Below are positions 6,537-8,554 of a DNA stretch of 8,554 nucleotides, in pieces. Origin of the DNA: Casp-actino8 sp037147055 (GTDB lineage: Bacteria; Actinomycetota; Acidimicrobiia; Acidimicrobiales; Ilumatobacteraceae); the NCBI GenBank assembly GCA_037147055.1, contig JBAWVW010000078.1, positions 1 through 8,554 on the forward strand, in the 5' to 3' direction. The position numbers and the translations under genes were made by a program. The notes beneath the pieces were generated by a model. That model did no database searches, was not told the DNA's origin, and saw only the letters and a program-made list of their open reading frames with translations. How positions within the stretch are numbered: the first letter of the stretch is position 1; every line of letters starts with the position of its first letter.

Positions 6537-7530
6537 CCAGAGCCAGATGATGAGTTCTAGCGAATGGCCCACGGTCTCCGTCGTGATGCCAGTTCGTAAT
6601 GAGGCAAAGTACCTTGAGCAATCCGTGCAGTCAATTTTGCTTCAGACCTACCCGCGAGAGTTTGACATTTGTTTAGCAGTTGCCCCGTCAAGTGACGCAA
6701 CAGAGGCGATCGCTCAGGGTCTCTGCGCGCGCAACAATCGAATCTCGGTCATAGAGAATCCAACGGGAAAAACCGCCAGTGGTTTAAACGCTGCAATCGC
6801 TCATACCGAGGGACACATCGTCGTTCGAGTTGATGGTCACGCCACTTTGTCTCCTGACTACATACTGAACGCTGTCACAACTCTTCGCTTGACAGGGGCG
6901 GCCAATGTCGGCGGTATTCAGCGGCCAATCGGGTGCAGTGTTTTTGAACGTGCCGTGGCGCGCGCAATGACGTCAAAGTTTGGTACTGGTGGATCAAAGT
7001 TCCATGTTGGAGGACGAGCGGGTCCGACCGACTCGGTGTACCTAGGTGTGTTTGATCGGTCTCGTGCAGAAAAAGTGGGCTGGTTTGATGAGCGGTTGAT
7101 CCGAAACCAGGATTACGAACTGAACATTCGTCTGCGCCGTGATAGTGGAATTGTTTGGTTCGATCCAAATCTGTGGGTTGATTATCAACCCCGAAGTTCA
7201 CCTTCACAACTAGCGAGACAGTATTTTCAATACGGTTGGTGGAAAGCAAAAGTTATTTGCTTGCATCCTTCGTCTCTACGCTTGCGACAATTGGCTCCAG
7301 TCCTCGTCACAATTATTTTGCTGGGCAGCGTCGCGATATCTATCATCAATCCATTGAGCCTGCTGTTGCCCTTGATCTACGGTCTGCTTGTCACCGCTAT
7401 CTCTTTCAGTCAGCCACGGCTTTCACTCGCAGAACGGCTCGCTCTTGTCCTGATCTTGCCCACCATGCACCTCACGTGGGGTCTTGGGTTCACTCTTTCT
7501 CTGTTCTCGCGCAGGCTAAGCGCACCGTAG
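6529..7530 (+). CDS. Family 2 glycosyltransferase, ExoA-like, with C-terminal membrane anchor
   Basis: This is a predicted inverting GT-A glycosyltransferase at the cytoplasmic face of the membrane, adding a sugar to the lipid-linked acceptor begun by the preceding phosphotransferase. Seen in order from the GTG start (333 residues): the GT2 opening VSVVMPVRNE (16-25), GLNAAI, the metal-binding DxD equivalent VDGH (Asp102, His104), the acceptor/catalytic-base region NQDYELN (Asp195, Glu197) and QYGWWKA (234-240) before the membrane. Two or three hydrophobic segments follow to the end (about 255-330). This layout matches succinoglycan ExoA-like proteins. The GTG at 6529 overlaps the previous gene by eight bases. 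ATG6547 and ATG6550 are alternatives, and no Shine-Dalgarno settles the choice. Sugar specificity cannot be read from sequence. Confidence 0.88.
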   Translation: MSDQSQMMSSSEWPTVSVVMPVRNEAKYLEQSVQSILLQTYPREFDICLAVAPSSDATEAIAQGLCARNNRISVIENPTGKTASGLNAAIAHTEGHIVVRVDGHATLSPDYILNAVTTLRLTGAANVGGIQRPIGCSVFERAVARAMTSKFGTGGSKFHVGGRAGPTDSVYLGVFDRSRAEKVGWFDERLIRNQDYELNIRLRRDSGIVWFDPNLWVDYQPRSSPSQLARQYFQYGWWKAKVICLHPSSLRLRQLAPVLVTIILLGSVAISIINPLSLLLPLIYGLLVTAISFSQPRLSLAERLALVLILPTMHLTWGLGFTLSLFSRRLSAP

Positions 7531-7577
7531 TCATCGCTGGGAATGCCTCACCGTGGAAAAAGGTGCAGACCGCTTAG
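7516..7577 (+). terminator. Weak candidate hairpin after the GT2 gene
   Basis: CTAAGC (7516-7521) can pair with GCTTAG (7572-7577), and GCACC (7522-7526) with GGTGC (7562-7566), leaving a five-base bulge and a loop of about 35 bases. A short T-rich tract (TCATTTTG) follows. The left arm lies in the end of the GT2 coding region. The position, between convergent genes, is right for a terminator, but the long loop, bulge and poor T-run make it doubtful. Confidence 0.25.
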
Positions 7578-7591
7578 TCATTTTGAATCGC

Positions 7592-8353
7592 CTACATATC
7601 CTCAAGTCGTTGCCGGTCTAACCAGCCAAAGAGAACCGCCATCGCCCGAGGATCATGACGAAGACGATGACCAGCGCCTTCCAGTACACGCATTTCGGCC
7701 GCACCATGCGACTCTGCTAATTGGCGAGTGTCAGTTGCGGGAACACTTTCATCATCATCGCCGTGCAGCAGTAGTAGCGGCCGAGGGGCAAAACGCTGGG
7801 CTGCGGGAACTGGTCGATATCGCCCCAATTCACGAGTCCATTCATCAAAATTCTTCGGGAACTGCGGGGTTCGCACTGAACCAACAGAGCGGCAGTGATC
7901 CAAGAACTTTCGCGGCTGGTCAGCCCAATCGTCAAAATCTGCCCGTGGTCCGAGCAAGGCGCACCCACGCACACGCGGATCATCTGCGGCAACACACATC
8001 GCGACTGACCCCCCAGTGTTTGAACCAACGAGCCACAAACCTGTCGGGTTGGTCTGCTCAATCATATGATCAATCGCCGCCTGAAGATCCTCTACCCAAC
8101 CCTGTAAAGAAAAATCTCCCGCGGTTTCACCGCATCCACGAAAGGTGAAACACATCGCCGCAAACCCAAGTTCATTCGCCAAGCGATCCATGAGTTCTGG
8201 AAAACTACTCGCCGAATGTCGCGCATCAAATGGACCAAAGGGAAATGAGTGGCACATGATGACGCCCGGCAATGCTGCAGTATTACCACCAGGTTGAGCC
8301 AGATAACGCGGGAGACCCAAGGCACCAGAAGTGATTGTGCCATTACTTAACAT
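7592..8353 (-). CDS. Alpha/beta hydrolase-fold protein with Asn in the nucleophile position
   Basis: This 253-residue soluble protein has the alpha/beta hydrolase layout of small dienelactone-hydrolase/acyl-peptidase-like proteins: an early strand with CHSFPFGPF, the FTFRGCGET loop (69-77), the nucleophile elbow, a late LLLLHGDDDESVP strand (Asp201 as the acid) and EGAGHRLRHDP with His229. The elbow reads VGSNTGG (109-115). Where the canonical GxSxG has Ser, codon 8020-8018 is AAC (Asn112), with a Ser one residue earlier. The Asp and His appear intact, so it is either an atypical hydrolase or a non-catalytic fold member. ATG8353 is chosen over the in-frame TTG8356 because GAGGA (8365-8361) lies seven bases upstream. 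It follows an upstream gene by 15 bases, so it is probably the distal gene of an operon. No substrate can be inferred, and its convergent orientation argues against a part in the glycan cluster. Confidence 0.85.
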   Translation of the reverse strand: MLSNGTITSGALGLPRYLAQPGGNTAALPGVIMCHSFPFGPFDARHSASSFPELMDRLANELGFAAMCFTFRGCGETAGDFSLQGWVEDLQAAIDHMIEQTNPTGLWLVGSNTGGSVAMCVAADDPRVRGCALLGPRADFDDWADQPRKFLDHCRSVGSVRTPQFPKNFDEWTRELGRYRPVPAAQRFAPRPLLLLHGDDDESVPATDTRQLAESHGAAEMRVLEGAGHRLRHDPRAMAVLFGWLDRQRLEDM

Positions 8354-8360
8354 CAATTCA

Positions 8361-8365
8361 TCCTC
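8361..8365 (-). promoter_or_regulatory. Ribosome binding site of the hydrolase gene
   Basis: GAGGA on the minus strand lies seven bases before ATG8353, in the 15-base gap after the upstream gene's stop. It decides the start in favour of the ATG rather than the TTG. It also contrasts with the promoter-proximal genes here, which lack such a site. Confidence 0.65.
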
Positions 8366-8368
8366 GCG

Positions 8369-8554
8369 CTACGAACGAGGCTGACGATGGCGCCGAGTCT
8401 TGCCCACAGTCGCCAAAGAATAACCACGGTTACGAGCCTCCGCTAGCGAATCGGGTCCAAAACAGAGTCCCGTTTCAGCAGCCACGATCTCGTCAATGAT
8501 TTCCGCATCTTCCCAAGAATCCACGTCGTACACCAACTGTGTGCGCTTGTCCCC
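8369..8554 (-). CDS. C-terminal fragment of an unidentified protein (gene enters from the right edge)
   Basis: An open frame runs from the window edge to TAG at 8371-8369, giving the last 61 residues of a protein whose start lies outside. It begins GDKRTQLVYDVDSWEDAEII, continues with an Ala/Glu-rich helix-like stretch and GLCFGPDSLAEARNRGYS, and ends in a basic tail (KTRRHRQPRS). I read it as real because it is open over its whole length, has protein-like composition, and ends 15 bases before the hydrolase start with a good ribosome binding site between. I do not recognise the family. A DVD-x-x-x-D element near the C-terminus occurs in some small nucleotidyl- or glycosyltransferases (CofC or DUF2064 types), but that link is speculative. 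Confidence 0.65.
   Translation of the reverse strand, partial: GDKRTQLVYDVDSWEDAEIIDEIVAAETGLCFGPDSLAEARNRGYSLATVGKTRRHRQPRS

Noticed and set aside
7543..8148. A 201-codon open frame on the plus strand
   Set aside because: It lies wholly opposite the hydrolase gene and its end region. Its product is rich in His/Arg/Gln/Pro with no recognisable domain, as expected of an antisense shadow, whereas the minus-strand frame has a clear hydrolase fold and ribosome binding site.
1..8554. Signs of a mobile element, prophage, CRISPR array, tRNA or defence system
   Set aside because: No transposase or integrase motifs, long direct or terminal repeats, regularly spaced repeats or tRNA-like folds were seen. 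The genes are ordinary sugar-metabolism, glycan and enzyme families with similar base composition.

Overview
The window (about half G+C) reads as part of an actinobacterial chromosome. Three things suggest this. The left edge carries the start of a dnaE2-type error-prone polymerase gene behind a Gram-positive/actinobacterial SOS box (CGAAC-N4-GTTCG). Genes that begin a transcription unit have a TANNNT -10 element placed exactly 6-7 nt before their ATG, as in leaderless mRNAs. The enzymes also resemble actinobacterial families. Acidimicrobiia or a freshwater relative is my guess, at low confidence. No rRNA, tRNA, insertion sequence or CRISPR array is visible.

Layout. Positions 1-54 (minus) hold the first 18 codons of dnaE2, with its SOS-type promoter at 61-90. 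Positions 116-1735 (minus) encode a polytopic membrane protein with a soluble tail, probably a GT-C-like glycosyltransferase or related envelope protein. A 132-base divergent promoter region follows. Positions 1868-5081 (plus) hold a tightly packed nucleotide-sugar cassette: ugd (UDP-glucose dehydrogenase), uxs (UDP-glucuronate decarboxylase, starting 2 bases after the ugd stop) and galE (overlapping uxs by 4 bases). After a 66-base gap with its own -10 element come a membrane sugar-1-phosphate transferase that starts polysaccharide synthesis on undecaprenyl phosphate (5148-6536) and a family 2 ExoA-like glycosyltransferase (6529-7530, overlapping by 8 bases). Running toward them on the minus strand are an alpha/beta hydrolase-fold gene (7592-8353) and, upstream of it in the same operon, the 3' end of an unidentified gene (8369-8554).

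How the genes work together. The plus-strand block is part of an exopolysaccharide or capsule locus. Ugd, Uxs and GalE supply UDP-GlcA, UDP-xylose and UDP-galactose (possibly UDP-arabinose). The phosphotransferase places the first sugar on the lipid carrier, and the GT2 enzyme extends it. No polymerase, flippase or export gene is visible, so the locus is either incomplete here or dispersed. The two flanks look functionally unrelated: DNA damage tolerance on the left and a hydrolase operon on the right.

The most notable points are the complete SOS promoter of dnaE2 with the operator inside the -35/-10 spacer, the repeated leaderless-promoter geometry, the Asn in place of the nucleophilic Ser in the hydrolase, and non-consensus residues next to the catalytic Asp-Glu of the phosphotransferase. 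I found no system that I can defend as wholly new.
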